Source: Hyphomicrobiales bacterium | GTDB lineage: Bacteria; Pseudomonadota; Alphaproteobacteria; Rhizobiales; Rhizobiaceae | Direction: 5' to 3' | NCBI GenBank assembly: GCA_900473205.1 | Contig: UCLB01000023.1 | Coordinates: 17,227-81,226, forward strand | Length of the DNA stretch: 64,000 nucleotides | In this document: positions 28,282 to 37,992 of the stretch, one piece after another | Layout of the letters: every line of letters starts with the position of its first letter | Numbering within the stretch: position 1 is the stretch's first letter | Made by a program: the position numbers and the translations under genes | Notes under the pieces: model-generated | What the model was told of the DNA's origin: nothing | Database searches by the model: none | Seen by the model: the letters and a program-made list of their open reading frames with translations, nothing else

Positions 28282-29100
28282 ATGGCTCAGACATCCGGCC
28301 TCATGGCTGGCAAGCGCGGCCTCATCATGGGCGTCGCAAACAATCGTTCCATCGCCTGGGGCATTGCCAAGGCATGCGCCGATGCGGGCGCGGAACTGGC
28401 TTTTACCTGGCAGGGCGATGCGCTGAAGAAGCGCGTTGAACCACTGGCGCAGGAACTGGGCGCGTTTATGGCCGGACACTGCGATGTGACCGATCTTGAA
28501 ACCATCGATGCCGTTTTCTCCAATCTCGAAGCTCATTGGGGCAAGATCGATTTTGTCGTTCACGCCATCGCCTTCTCCGACAAGGATGAATTGACGGGCC
28601 GTTACCTCGACACCAGCCGCGACAACTTCAACCGCACCATGGATATCTCGGTCTATTCGCTGGCAGCCGTTGCCAAGCGCGCCGACCCGATCATGAATGA
28701 TGGCGGTTCGCTGCTGACGCTGACCTATTATGGCGCTGAAAAAGTTATGCCGAACTACAACGTCATGGGCGTTGCCAAGGCAGCTCTCGAAGCCAGCGTT
28801 CGCTATCTCGCGGTCGATCTCGGCGGTCGCGGCATTCGCGTCAACGCCGTTTCGGCTGGCCCGATCAAGACACTCGCTGCCTCGGGCATCGGTGATTTCC
28901 GCTATATTCTGAAGTGGAACGAATATAATGCACCGCTGAAGCGCACGGTTTCCATCGAGGAAGTCGGCAAGTCGGCACTCTATCTCCTGTCTGATCTGTC
29001 CACCGGTGTCACGGGTGAAGTTCACCATGTGGATTCCGGTTACCACACAATCGGCATGAAAGCGGTAGACGCACCCGACATCTCTGTCGTAAAGGACTAA
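28282..29100 (+). CDS. fabI: Enoyl-[acyl-carrier-protein] reductase, NADH type
   Basis: A 272-residue short-chain dehydrogenase-type FabI, which reduces trans-2-enoyl-ACP in fatty-acid elongation; target of triclosan. The cofactor segment GVANNRSIAWGIAKA is at about residues 17-31 and the catalytic Tyr159 and Lys166 fit the Y-x6-K spacing of FabI. GGGAG precedes the ATG. A 213-base region without a gene lies upstream. Rhizobia often hold two FabI paralogues, so this may not be the only one. Confidence 0.95.
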   Translation: MAQTSGLMAGKRGLIMGVANNRSIAWGIAKACADAGAELAFTWQGDALKKRVEPLAQELGAFMAGHCDVTDLETIDAVFSNLEAHWGKIDFVVHAIAFSDKDELTGRYLDTSRDNFNRTMDISVYSLAAVAKRADPIMNDGGSLLTLTYYGAEKVMPNYNVMGVAKAALEASVRYLAVDLGGRGIRVNAVSAGPIKTLAASGIGDFRYILKWNEYNAPLKRTVSIEEVGKSALYLLSDLSTGVTGEVHHVDSGYHTIGMKAVDAPDISVVKD

Positions 29101-29105
29101 AGCGA

Positions 29106-29136
29106 TTGCGCCGCCGGATTTTCCAGCGCGGCGCAA
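29106..29136 (+). other. Hairpin between fabI and the phosphatase gene
   Basis: A perfect 9-base stem TTGCGCCGC/GCGGCGCAA with a 13-base loop, 5 bases after the fabI stop. There is no T run, so it may act as an mRNA 3' stabiliser or partial attenuator. Confidence 0.5.
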
Positions 29137-29172
29137 CGTCCTTGAATGACAGAGTAAGACAGGAGTGCCGCT

Positions 29173-29781
29173 TTGCTGGTCTATGTTATCCGTCACGGAC
29201 AAACAGACTGGAATGCGATCCGCAGGCTGCAAGGCCAAAAAGATATTCCCCTCAATGATTTCGGCCGCTCACAGGCGGTCGAAAACGGCAAGACCCTCTC
29301 CCGCGTTCTCGGAAACACTGCCGAGGATTTCGACTATGTCGCCAGCCCTCTTGGCCGCACGCGCGAGACGATGGAACTGGTGCGCGGAGCCATGGGTCTC
29401 GACCCTCAGGCCTACCGAACCGATGAGCGGCTGGTCGAAGTCTCCTTCGGGGATTGGGAAGGCCACACGCTTCCCGAATTGAAAATTGCCCATCCTGAAA
29501 AAGTTAGAGCGCGCAAGGCCGCCAAGTGGGACTTCATTCCACCGGGCGAGGATGCGGAAAGCTACGAAATTCTGTCATGGCGGATCGGCGCGTGGCTGTC
29601 TTCGGTGGAGCGCCAGACGGTCTGCGTCTGCCACGGCGGCGTCATCCGCTCCATGTTCCGCCTCGTCTCTGGCATGGACAAAGATGAGGCTGCGGAAATT
29701 CCCATTCCGCAGGACCGGATATTGCGCGTGGAAACTGACAAGCGGATCGCCGAATGGATCGATGCGCCGATTGAAGCGTGA
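29173..29781 (+). CDS. Histidine phosphatase family protein
   Basis: A 202-residue phosphoglycerate-mutase-like phosphatase. The catalytic histidine is in YVIRHGQTDWN at the N-terminus, the second arginine in the DYVASPLGRTRETM segment and the second histidine in CVCHGGVIRS. The start is TTG 29173, supported by AGGAG 8 bases upstream and by the family N-terminus. The substrate is unknown. It ends 4 bases from the convergent DUF1344 gene. Confidence 0.9.
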   Translation: MLVYVIRHGQTDWNAIRRLQGQKDIPLNDFGRSQAVENGKTLSRVLGNTAEDFDYVASPLGRTRETMELVRGAMGLDPQAYRTDERLVEVSFGDWEGHTLPELKIAHPEKVRARKAAKWDFIPPGEDAESYEILSWRIGAWLSSVERQTVCVCHGGVIRSMFRLVSGMDKDEAAEIPIPQDRILRVETDKRIAEWIDAPIEA

Positions 29782-29785
29782 CGCC

Positions 29786-30046
29786 TTACTGGACGACTTC
29801 GAGGTCGTCCACGACGCGCTTGCCATCGACTTCGGTGTAGAACACGACGACCTTTACACCCGCTTGCAAACCATCGAAATTGAACTCTTCCGGCACCTTG
29901 TAGCTCTTCCCATCGGCAAGCGTAATGGTGAGGCCCTTTACATCGACCTTGCTGATGGTCGACTCGACATCCACGCTTTGCGAGAACGCATTGAAGGGTG
30001 CAAACAGACTTGCTGTGGCCATAAGTGCGGCAATCATGAAACGCAT
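29786..30046 (-). CDS. DUF1344 family small secreted protein
   Basis: An 86-residue protein with a signal peptide (cleavage near residue 22, AFSQS) and a compact mature domain with the pattern ESTISKVDVKGLTITLADGKSY, matching DUF1344, a family of small rhizobial periplasmic proteins. Function unknown. The start ATG 30046 is chosen for the signal peptide; a longer frame reaches 30136. It converges with the phosphatase gene. Confidence 0.83.
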   Translation of the reverse strand: MRFMIAALMATASLFAPFNAFSQSVDVESTISKVDVKGLTITLADGKSYKVPEEFNFDGLQAGVKVVVFYTEVDGKRVVDDLEVVQ

Positions 30047-30341
30047 CGCTATAGCTTTCTTAAGGCTGCTGAAAAACTTCGTCTGCGACAAGATTTGCCT
30101 CCCGAATGTGGCGGAATTCGCCCGCAAGCATGACATTTTCAGTCCAATTGATGAATGGAATTTAACCTTTAATCAAGCCTTGAGGCAAGGCGTCGGCGCG
30201 AAGGACGCGTGTGTCCACTTGTTCCATAATTGTTAATTTAGCGACAACAGATACACAAAGTTACACCAAGTGATTCAGAATATATTGTGTTTTACGCTGT
30301 ATAGCAGAGGCGGAATACGTGCCTCCAAAGGATAATGCAGC
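30047..30341. other. Intergenic region between divergent DUF1344 and GGDEF-EAL genes
   Basis: A 295-base AT-richer region between divergent genes that must hold both promoters. I find no coding frame with homology and no consensus stress or oxygen regulatory site. Confidence 0.5.
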
Positions 30342-33300
30342 GTGAATGTTTGGGCCAATATTGGGAAACGCCTTAACGAAGTCATAAGAAAACGGATCAT
30401 GGCAGCCCTCATGGCGTTGGCCATGGCCGGTATTGTGATGAGTGCGTTCAACCTTATCGACCACCGGAGCGCCGCGTCCATTCGCGAAGATCTGGAAATG
30501 CACGCCCGTTATGCGCTGGATATGCTGCATGACAGTCTGGTGATGCGGCTGAAGACGGATGTCGCGACGCTGACGTCGTTTGGGCATTACGCAAGATTAT
30601 CCGCAAGCAATCCTTCGCCGGAACTGGACAAGATTGCCGACTATCAGCTGCAGCATTCCTATCATTTCATTGCCTTAGGCTTTGCCCGCGATTTTCAGCT
30701 GCAGAAGCTCTACGCTTCCGAAACGCCAACTGATTTTCCCGCAGACCAGATCAGCGCGATGCTGAGCGACCGGCTGGCGAAACTGGCCGCCATGCCTGAG
30801 AAAGATCGCCTGCCGGAAACACAGGTTTTCGAAGCTGCCGAAGGCGGCACCATAATGGTCATCGTCACCATGCCGCCGGCAAGTGCGGGCAACGCTTCGA
30901 AGGACGATCTGGTTCTGGCCGTCGTTGATCGCCGCAAGCTTCTCCACTCCATCGGTTACGACACGCAGGCCCCGCTGGATGAAACATCGCGCGACATCCG
31001 CTTCGAAATCAGGGATACGGTCACCAATGAAATCGTAAGCAAGGTTCTCGAGCCGCTTCACGAAGACCCTGTCGTCCGGTCCGTGAATTTGCCGGGCTCG
31101 AGCTGGGAAATCCGCGCAACACCCGCTTCCGGATGGGATGCGGTCAAGCCCTATTACCGGTCGCTACGCACCACGCTGGCCATTGCGGCGATTTCCATGC
31201 TGCTGCCGATCATCGTCGCTGCGCTGCTGTTGTCCGAGCGCAACCGCAATATCCAGACGCTTCGCCTGCGCGAAACCCGGCTCCTGGAGCTTTCCCAGCG
31301 CTTCAAGCTGGCGATGGATTCCTCCAATATCGGCATTTGGGAAATCGAAAACGATACGTCGCGCTGTTATCTGGATGACCGGGCCGCAAGCCTGCACGGA
31401 TTTCCGATGCTGGAGCAGCGCCTGCTGCTGACGGAATGGCTGACGGCGCTGGTTGTTGAGGATCGGTCGAAAGCGGCGCGTTTCTTCTTCAACTGCTCCT
31501 CCGGCCAACAAACGTCTTCCGAGGTTTACCGCGTTCCCGTGGCGGATGGCACCGTGCGCTACCTGCGCTCTGCCGGTTCGAGCTATATCAAGCCGGATGG
31601 ATCGCACCAGACCACCGGCATTCTCTGGGATGTCACCTCCGATATGCTGATGGCGCACAAGCTGCGTGAGGCAAAGGACACCACCGACATCAAGAATGCC
31701 GAGCTCGAGCTTGCGCTGCATGAGCTTTCCAGCCGTGAACACGAGCTTGAGGAACTGTCCGGTCGCCTGCGGCTTGCGCTCGAATCCTACAACTGCGGCA
31801 TCTGGGAAGCGACGCATGATTACTCGCACGCGATCTGGAACGAGCGCATGTGCGAGCTCTACGGCCTGCCGCCGCAGCCGGAGCGGCACGTAACGCGGGA
31901 AGACTTCCTCCGTTGCTTGCACCCGGACGAGTTGGAGAATGCCTTTGGCGATGGCTCGCGAAGCGAAGACGATCCCTACCGGGCTTCGACGCAGCGGGTG
32001 ATCCTACCCGATGGTAGTCTGCACTATGTCAAAGCCGTTGGTCGTCTTCACGTCAACCGCCATGGCCATAAGAAGATCGTCGGCATCGCCTTTGATGTCA
32101 CGGCTGATGTTCTGCTGTCGGAACAGCTGAAAAATGCCAAGAACGAGGCGGAGGCCAAGAACGCCGAGCTGGAGCAGGCCAAAACCCGTATCGAGCACAA
32201 TGCGCTGCACGATCCCCTCACAGGCCTCGCCAACCGCCGCAAGCTGGACCACGAGCTGGACGCCCTGTCGTCACCGTTCCCTCTGGAGCGGAAGCGCTTT
32301 GCGATCCTGCATCTCGATCTCGACCGCTTCAAGCAGATCAACGACACGCTGGGCCATGCCGCGGGCGATGCGGTGCTTGTTCACGCAGCCAAAATTCTGA
32401 CCGCCAATGTACGCGAGACCGATGTGGTAGCCCGTATCGGCGGCGACGAATTCGTTATTCTCATGCGCCAGCTGCATGACAAGGACAACATCAAGGCGGT
32501 TGCCGCGAAGATCATTGCCGCGCTCAGCAAGCCCTTCGATTTCGATGGTTTCACCTGCCGCTGCGGCGTTTCGATCGGTATTGCCTTCGGTGAGACGAGT
32601 TCCACAGACGCCCGCCGCACCCTGATCAATGCCGACCTTGCGCTTTACCGCGCCAAGGCAACGGGGCGAAACCGTTACGAATTCTTCACCCAGAACCTTC
32701 AGGCCGAAATCGTCAACCACAAGCGGACGGCGGACGAGATTCTGACCGGGCTGGAAAGAGGGGAATTCGAAGCCTGGTACCAGCCGCAATTCTGCGCCAA
32801 CACGCATGCCCTGACCGGCGTCGAAGCACTGGTTCGCTGGCGCCATCCTGTCAGAGGCATTCTGACCCCGGATAAGTTCCTGAAGATTGCCGAGGAAATC
32901 AACGTCGTCTCGACGATCGATCAGGTCGTTCTGCAACAGGCGCTGCAAGACAAGGAAATCTGGCGCATCAAGGGCATTCATGTGCCGCGCGTATCCGTCA
33001 ACGTCTCTGTGCGCCGTCTGCATGACGATCACCTCATCGATAGCCTCAAGGAACTTTCCATCCGGCCCGGCGAAATAACCTTCGAGCTGGTGGAATCGAT
33101 CTTCCTTGATGAGAACGAGGACATTGCCGCCAGCAATATCGAGCAGATCAAGGCGCTGGGCATCGACATCGAAATCGATGATTTCGGCACGGGCCATACC
33201 TCCATCATCAGCCTTTTGCGGCTCAAGCCCAAGCGGCTGAAGATAGACCGGCAGCTGGTCATGCCCATTCTCACCTCTCCGCAGGAACGGTCGCTGGTGC

Positions 33301-33491
33301 GTTCCATCATCGACATCGCCCATTCGCTGGGTGTGGAAACCATTGCCGAGGGCGTGGAAACGCAGGACCATGCGCTTCTGCTGCGGCAACTGGGCTGCGA
33401 CATGGTTCAAGGCTATGCCTTCGCCAAACCGCTGCCGCCGGAAGATTTCTCGGCTTTCGCAACCGGCGAACAATGGCGCAAGGTTTCCTAA
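30342..33491 (+). CDS. Membrane sensor with two PAS domains, GGDEF and EAL
   Basis: A 1049-residue cyclic-di-GMP protein. Two membrane segments (about 18-38 and 276-296) enclose a periplasmic CHASE-like sensor domain. Two PAS domains follow at about 325-440 and 480-590, joined by a Glu/Leu-rich helix, then GGDEF (about 600-765) and EAL (about 775-1035). GGDEF is intact at 700-704, with the inhibitory I-site RETD at 691-694. EAL is intact at 828-830, as is DDFGTGHTS. Both activities are possible. GTG 30342 is preceded by AAAGGA at a long spacing. Monocistronic. Confidence 0.93.
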   Translation: MNVWANIGKRLNEVIRKRIMAALMALAMAGIVMSAFNLIDHRSAASIREDLEMHARYALDMLHDSLVMRLKTDVATLTSFGHYARLSASNPSPELDKIADYQLQHSYHFIALGFARDFQLQKLYASETPTDFPADQISAMLSDRLAKLAAMPEKDRLPETQVFEAAEGGTIMVIVTMPPASAGNASKDDLVLAVVDRRKLLHSIGYDTQAPLDETSRDIRFEIRDTVTNEIVSKVLEPLHEDPVVRSVNLPGSSWEIRATPASGWDAVKPYYRSLRTTLAIAAISMLLPIIVAALLLSERNRNIQTLRLRETRLLELSQRFKLAMDSSNIGIWEIENDTSRCYLDDRAASLHGFPMLEQRLLLTEWLTALVVEDRSKAARFFFNCSSGQQTSSEVYRVPVADGTVRYLRSAGSSYIKPDGSHQTTGILWDVTSDMLMAHKLREAKDTTDIKNAELELALHELSSREHELEELSGRLRLALESYNCGIWEATHDYSHAIWNERMCELYGLPPQPERHVTREDFLRCLHPDELENAFGDGSRSEDDPYRASTQRVILPDGSLHYVKAVGRLHVNRHGHKKIVGIAFDVTADVLLSEQLKNAKNEAEAKNAELEQAKTRIEHNALHDPLTGLANRRKLDHELDALSSPFPLERKRFAILHLDLDRFKQINDTLGHAAGDAVLVHAAKILTANVRETDVVARIGGDEFVILMRQLHDKDNIKAVAAKIIAALSKPFDFDGFTCRCGVSIGIAFGETSSTDARRTLINADLALYRAKATGRNRYEFFTQNLQAEIVNHKRTADEILTGLERGEFEAWYQPQFCANTHALTGVEALVRWRHPVRGILTPDKFLKIAEEINVVSTIDQVVLQQALQDKEIWRIKGIHVPRVSVNVSVRRLHDDHLIDSLKELSIRPGEITFELVESIFLDENEDIAASNIEQIKALGIDIEIDDFGTGHTSIISLLRLKPKRLKIDRQLVMPILTSPQERSLVRSIIDIAHSLGVETIAEGVETQDHALLLRQLGCDMVQGYAFAKPLPPEDFSAFATGEQWRKVS

Positions 33492-33629
33492 CGCCGGGAG
33501 AGATGCCACAGAGGGACCGATTTGGCAAAAGAAAGGCTTTTGCCTTCCGTGCCTTTTGCACTATGAAAAACCCGCCTCTTTTTAGAAATGCGTTCCGCCA
33601 GCGGAATGCCGCTCGCTCGGTCTGATCAT

Positions 33630-34727
33630 ATGTCGCATAATACATTCGGTTATCTCTTCCGCGTTTCCACCTGGGGCGAAAGCCATGGTCCCGCACTTGG
33701 CTGTGTCATCGACGGCTGCCCTCCGGGCATCCGCTTCACGCTTTCCGAGGTGCAGACATGGATGGACAAGCGCAAGCCCGGTCAGAGCCGTTTCGTCACC
33801 CAGCGCCGCGAAGACGATATCGTCAAGGTCCTCTCCGGCGTGATGATGGATGCGGATGGCCAGACGATGATCACGACCGGAACGCCGGTGTCGATGATGA
33901 TCGAAAACACCGACCAGCGCTCCAAGGATTACGGCGAGATCGCCAGGAGCTTCCGCCCCGGCCATGCCGACTTTACCTATGATCTGAAATACGGCATTCG
34001 CGATTATCGCGGCGGCGGTCGCTCGTCCGCGCGGGAAACCGCTGCGCGCGTGGCTGCCGGTGCGCTGGCCCGCAAGGTGGTACCGAGCCTCGACGTGCGC
34101 GGTGCGCTGGTGCAGATCGGCAAGCACAAGATCAACCGCGCCAACTGGGACTGGAACCAGGTAGACCAGAACCCCTTCTTCTGCCCGGATGCCGAAATGG
34201 TGCCTGTGTGGGAAGAATATCTCGATGGCATTCGCAAGGCCGGTTCCTCCATCGGAGCCGTGGTCGAAGTCGTTGCTGAGGGTGTCCCCGCCGGTATTGG
34301 TGCGCCGATCTATGCCAAGCTCGATCAGGATATCGCCTCCAACCTCATGTCCATCAATGCCGTCAAGGGCGTGGAAATCGGTGAAGGTTTCGCCGCTGCC
34401 GAACTGACCGGCGAGGAAAATGCCGACGAAATGCGCATGGGCAATGACGGCAAGCCACTTTTCCTTTCCAACCATGCGGGCGGCATTCTGGGTGGCATCG
34501 CCACCGGTCAGCCTGTCGTTGCGCGCTTTGCCATCAAGCCGACCTCCTCCATTCTGACCGAGCGTCAATCCATCGATGCCGATGGCAACAATGTCGATGT
34601 GCGCACCAAGGGTCGCCATGATCCCTGCGTCGGCATTCGCGCCGTGCCGATTGGCGAAGCCATGGTGGCCTGCACGGTTGCCGATCATTATCTGAGAGAC
34701 CGTGGCCAGACCGGCCGTCTGAAATAG
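33630..34727 (+). CDS. aroC: Chorismate synthase
   Basis: A 365-residue FMN-dependent enzyme forming chorismate, the last step of the shikimate pathway. Signatures [18 protein letters not shown] near the N-terminus, [16 protein letters not shown] loop seen as [19 protein letters not shown], and [17 protein letters not shown] near the C-terminus are all present. The start at ATG 33630 gives the conserved [20 protein letters not shown]; a frame open to 33588 is not conserved. ribB follows after 14 bases, so the two form an operon; both products use or make flavin-pathway compounds. Confidence 0.96.
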   Translation: MSHNTFGYLFRVSTWGESHGPALGCVIDGCPPGIRFTLSEVQTWMDKRKPGQSRFVTQRREDDIVKVLSGVMMDADGQTMITTGTPVSMMIENTDQRSKDYGEIARSFRPGHADFTYDLKYGIRDYRGGGRSSARETAARVAAGALARKVVPSLDVRGALVQIGKHKINRANWDWNQVDQNPFFCPDAEMVPVWEEYLDGIRKAGSSIGAVVEVVAEGVPAGIGAPIYAKLDQDIASNLMSINAVKGVEIGEGFAAAELTGEENADEMRMGNDGKPLFLSNHAGGILGGIATGQPVVARFAIKPTSSILTERQSIDADGNNVDVRTKGRHDPCVGIRAVPIGEAMVACTVADHYLRDRGQTGRLK

Positions 34728-34741
34728 GAACGCGAACCACC

Positions 34742-35842
34742 ATGACCTACGATCAAAAGCGTGTCGTTGAAGCTATCCGCGCCTTCGAGGCAGGCGAGAT
34801 CGTTGTTGTCATGGATGACGACGACCGCGAAAACGAAGGCGATCTCATCGTAGCCGCCGTGCATTGCACGCCGGAAAAGATGGCCTTCATCGTGCGCCAC
34901 ACCTCCGGCATCGTCTGCGCGCCCATGCCACGAGAAGAGGCAAAACGCCTCAACCTCAACGCCATGGTCGCGGAAAACGACAGCGCGCATACGACCGCCT
35001 TTACCGTTTCGGTAGACTTCAAGCACGGCACGACGACTGGCATTTCCGCCAGCGACCGCAACGTCACGGTTCGCAATCTGGCCAACCCCAATGCGGGTGC
35101 CGCCGATTTCACCCGCCCCGGCCATATCTTTCCGCTGGTATCGCGCGAGGGCGGCGTTCTCATGCGCTCCGGCCATACGGAAGCGGCGGTCGATTTGTGC
35201 AAACTCGCAGGCCTGCCGCTTATCGGCGTCATCAGCGAACTCGTCAATGATGACGGCACAGTCATGCGCGGCCCGCAGGTTTCCGCCTTTGCCGAAACGC
35301 ATGGCATGAAGCAGGTGTCTGTTGCCGATCTCATCGCCTATCGCCAGCGCAAGGAAACGCTAGTCGAGAAGGAATCGGAATTCACCCTCGACACGCCTTT
35401 CGGCCCCGCCAAGGCCCAGACCTATTCCCTGCCCTGGGACCCGATGCAGCATATGGCCGTGATATTCGGTGATATTCGCGACGGCGTCGATATTCCCGTG
35501 CGCCTTCACCCGGAAAACGTGGCTGACGATATTTTCGGCAAGAAACAGCCCGTGCAGCATTACATGGAAAAGATCGCAGCCGAAGGCCGTGGCGTCATCA
35601 TCTATCTACGCGAAGGCTCGGTCGGTGTGGGACAAGTCGCCGGACGCCGCAAATCCCGTGATCCCGATGAAGCTCACGAGCAAGCCCGTACCCGCGACGA
35701 CGAATGGCTGGAAATCGGCCTCGGCGCACAAATCCTCAAAGAGCTTGGCATAAGCTCCATCAAGCTGCTCACTTCACGCGAGCGACACTATGTCGGGCTA
35801 GAGGGTTTTGGCATAAAGATCAGCTCGACGGATATCGGGTGA
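34742..35842 (+). CDS. ribB: 3,4-dihydroxy-2-butanone 4-phosphate synthase with degenerate GTP cyclohydrolase II domain
   Basis: A 366-residue riboflavin-pathway protein. Residues 1-200 form an intact DHBP synthase: DDDDRENEGDLI binds metal and ribulose 5-phosphate, and MRSGHTEAAVDL holds the second site. Residues 205-366 resemble GTP cyclohydrolase II, but the three zinc cysteines are absent; the corresponding stretch reads VRLHPENVADDIFGKK. So only the DHBP activity is expected and a separate RibA should exist elsewhere. It follows aroC by 14 bases. No FMN riboswitch is visible upstream, as the gap is too short. Confidence 0.93.
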   Translation: MTYDQKRVVEAIRAFEAGEIVVVMDDDDRENEGDLIVAAVHCTPEKMAFIVRHTSGIVCAPMPREEAKRLNLNAMVAENDSAHTTAFTVSVDFKHGTTTGISASDRNVTVRNLANPNAGAADFTRPGHIFPLVSREGGVLMRSGHTEAAVDLCKLAGLPLIGVISELVNDDGTVMRGPQVSAFAETHGMKQVSVADLIAYRQRKETLVEKESEFTLDTPFGPAKAQTYSLPWDPMQHMAVIFGDIRDGVDIPVRLHPENVADDIFGKKQPVQHYMEKIAAEGRGVIIYLREGSVGVGQVAGRRKSRDPDEAHEQARTRDDEWLEIGLGAQILKELGISSIKLLTSRERHYVGLEGFGIKISSTDIG

Positions 35843-35863
35843 GTTTAGAGTCACCCCTTGGTC

Positions 35864-35980
35864 CCTCATTCCTGTCCTTGTGACAGGAATCCAGCCAGCC
35901 CAAGTCCTTGGGCTGAAAGGCGTCCGTCCGCCGCGCAGACGCGCGTCAACTGGATTCCTGTGACAAGCACAGGAATGAGG
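35864..35980. repeat. Palindromic intergenic repeat (family B)
   Basis: Two 31-base inverted arms (35864-35894 and 35950-35980) with two mismatches, each internally palindromic (ATTCCTGT...ACAGGAAT). The 55-base centre holds a further hairpin at 35896-35914. It lies between convergent ribB and the AlkZ-like gene and is unlike family A in sequence. Confidence 0.82.
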
Positions 35981-36007
35981 ATAGTTAGAGCGACAGACAG
36001 TACCCTC

Positions 36008-37198
36008 TCACCCCAACCAGCCATCCAAATACCGCACACTCTCGACACCCGTAAACTTCGCCAACCGGTTCAATTCCGCATCCAGCTTCGCAAGACGGCC
36101 CGACGACGGACGCACGCCCTTTTCGAGCCATAAGCGCCTCACATCCAGCGTTCCACCTTTACGCTCCGCCTTCATGTCGATGCGACCGATCAGCCTGTCC
36201 CCTTCCAGAAGCGGGAAGACGTAATAGCCGTATTGCCGCTTCGGCTCCGGCACGAAGACTTCGACGCGGTAAAAGAAGCCGAACAGGCGCTCCGTGCGGG
36301 CGCGGTTGCGCAGCAGGGGATCGAAGGGGCTCAACACGCGGATGCGATTAGGGGGCTCGATGTTGGCTTCCGTTTCCGCTGTGAACCCTTCAAAGGCGTA
36401 GGAGATGCGTTCCTTGGCGCCGTCGGAAGAAGCGAGCGAGACTTCGCAAAGTTCATCGCGGTGATCTGTGACCCACTGCTTCGCTTCCTGCGGCGTGACA
36501 ATGTCGAAGAAGGCGGAGATTTCGCCTGATGTTGCAAAGCCAAGCCTCGTTAGCGCTTCACGGCAGGCCCAGTCTACGAAGTCGTCATGATGCACATCCA
36601 GGTCGTGATGCTCTGATGGAATCACCCGTTCCGCCAGATCATAAACCTTCTGGAAGTTGACGCGCCCTGCCACCGCCAGCTTGCCGGTGTGCCAGAGATA
36701 TTCGAGCGCCGTCTTCGACGGATGCCAGTTCCACCAACCGCCGGATTGGTGCCCCTCCGCCTTTATATCGCGCGACATGGTGGGGCCGTTTTCGGCAATG
36801 CGGCGATAGGTTTCCTCGAAGGCGGAATCGAAGCCTTCTCCGTGCCAGTTGCGCCAGCGTTCCTGAATGATTGGTTCACGGCGGCGGAAGCGGTGTTTCC
36901 AATAAGGATAGAAGGTAGCGGGCAGAATGGAGGCGTCATGCGTCCAGTGTTCGAACAGCGCCCGGTCTTTCTCCAGCAGTTCCGTCAGGTGCTGGCGCTT
37001 GTAGGTCTGGTTGCGGGAAAAGATGATCTGGTGATGCGCCCGCTCCACCGTCGCGATACTGTCCACCTGCACGAAGCCGATATCTGTGATCAGCTTCAAC
37101 AGATCGGCCTTGCCCATGGCGCGGCTGGGCGATGCGGACAGCCCCTGTCGCGCCAGGAAAATACGTCGTGCTGCTTCGTTCGAAATCAGAATCGCCAT
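36008..37198 (-). CDS. AlkZ/YcaQ-like winged-helix protein (HTH_42), putative DNA glycosylase
   Basis: A 396-residue protein of the HTH_42 family, three winged-helix domains, which includes the DNA glycosylases AlkZ and YcaQ that unhook interstrand cross-links. The catalytic QxD/QxQ motif appears as FVQVDSI at about residues 42-48, the QxD form found in YcaQ. Other matches are ATVERAHHQIIFSRN and RLWLEKGVRPS. Activity is inferred from the motif. It runs opposite to bioM, with 113 bases between, and converges on ribB. Confidence 0.85.
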   Translation of the reverse strand: MAILISNEAARRIFLARQGLSASPSRAMGKADLLKLITDIGFVQVDSIATVERAHHQIIFSRNQTYKRQHLTELLEKDRALFEHWTHDASILPATFYPYWKHRFRRREPIIQERWRNWHGEGFDSAFEETYRRIAENGPTMSRDIKAEGHQSGGWWNWHPSKTALEYLWHTGKLAVAGRVNFQKVYDLAERVIPSEHHDLDVHHDDFVDWACREALTRLGFATSGEISAFFDIVTPQEAKQWVTDHRDELCEVSLASSDGAKERISYAFEGFTAETEANIEPPNRIRVLSPFDPLLRNRARTERLFGFFYRVEVFVPEPKRQYGYYVFPLLEGDRLIGRIDMKAERKGGTLDVRRLWLEKGVRPSSGRLAKLDAELNRLAKFTGVESVRYLDGWLG

Positions 37199-37311
37199 GG
37201 CAAAAGCCTAAGGTTGCACAGCCGAAAAATCAATGTTCTTTTTTTGTTCCTTGTTTCGTTTGGTATCTCCAGCGTTTATAGAAACGTCGACAGCATTTTG
37301 GGGACTGGCAG

Positions 37312-37992
37312 TTGGATATTCGTTTTCACGATGCGGGTGTGGCGTTTGAGAGCAGAGCGGCGGTCGAGCCCTTGACGCTTGCCCTCACCGAGCGGCGCAT
37401 CGGCATCATCGGCCTCAACGGTTCCGGCAAGACGACGTTTGCACGGATGATCAATGGTCTGACGAAACCGACGACCGGCCATGTCAGCGTCAACGGGCTG
37501 GATACGGTCCAAGATGCCTCGGAGGTTTTGAAGGATGTCGGCTTCATCTTCCAGAACCCGCAAAACCAGATCATCCTGCCCATTATCAGAGACGACATTG
37601 CCTTCGGCCTCAAAGACAAGGGGCTGGACAAGGCTGCCATCGATGCGGCGGTGGATGCGACCTTGCAACGCTTCGATATCCAGCATCTGGCCAAGCGCCG
37701 CGCGCACGAGCTCTCCGGCGGCGAATTGCAGCTCTCAGCCTTGGCGGCGCTGACTATCACGAACCCAAAAATCCTCATCATGGACGAGCCGACCAACCAG
37801 CTCGACCTCAAGAACCGCGCCTTGGTGGAGCGGACCATGGCGGGGCTGGAGCAGGATTTGATCGTCATCACCCACGATCTGCCGCTGCTGGAGAGTTTCG
37901 ACCGCGTTCTTCTGTTCCACCAAAACAGGCTTCACGCCGACGCATCTCCTACTGACGCCATCCGGCTTTACCGCGAACTGGTACTGACATGA
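37312..37992 (+). CDS. bioM: Biotin ECF transporter ATPase BioM
   Basis: A 226-residue ABC ATPase of the cobalt/biotin ECF class. Walker A is IIGLNGSGKTTF, the signature LSGGELQL and Walker B ILIMDEPTNQLD. With BioN (T component) and BioY (S component) it imports biotin. The start is TTG 37312 with GGGGA upstream. It overlaps bioN by 4 bases (ATGA). The leader has TTATAGAAAC, a poor version of the BioR box TTATMKATAA, so repression by BioR is possible but not shown. The operon is divergent from the AlkZ-like gene. Confidence 0.94.
   Translation: MDIRFHDAGVAFESRAAVEPLTLALTERRIGIIGLNGSGKTTFARMINGLTKPTTGHVSVNGLDTVQDASEVLKDVGFIFQNPQNQIILPIIRDDIAFGLKDKGLDKAAIDAAVDATLQRFDIQHLAKRRAHELSGGELQLSALAALTITNPKILIMDEPTNQLDLKNRALVERTMAGLEQDLIVITHDLPLLESFDRVLLFHQNRLHADASPTDAIRLYRELVLT

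Noticed and set aside
30671..31922. Long antisense frames inside the second GGDEF-EAL gene
   Set aside because: Low-complexity shadows of a confirmed gene.
34728..34741. FMN riboswitch before ribB
   Set aside because: The gap between aroC and ribB is 14 bases, far too short for the aptamer.
37273..37311. BioR box upstream of bioM (TTATAGAAAC)
   Set aside because: Matches the BioR consensus TTATMKATAA only in its left part; too weak to call, though BioR control remains possible.
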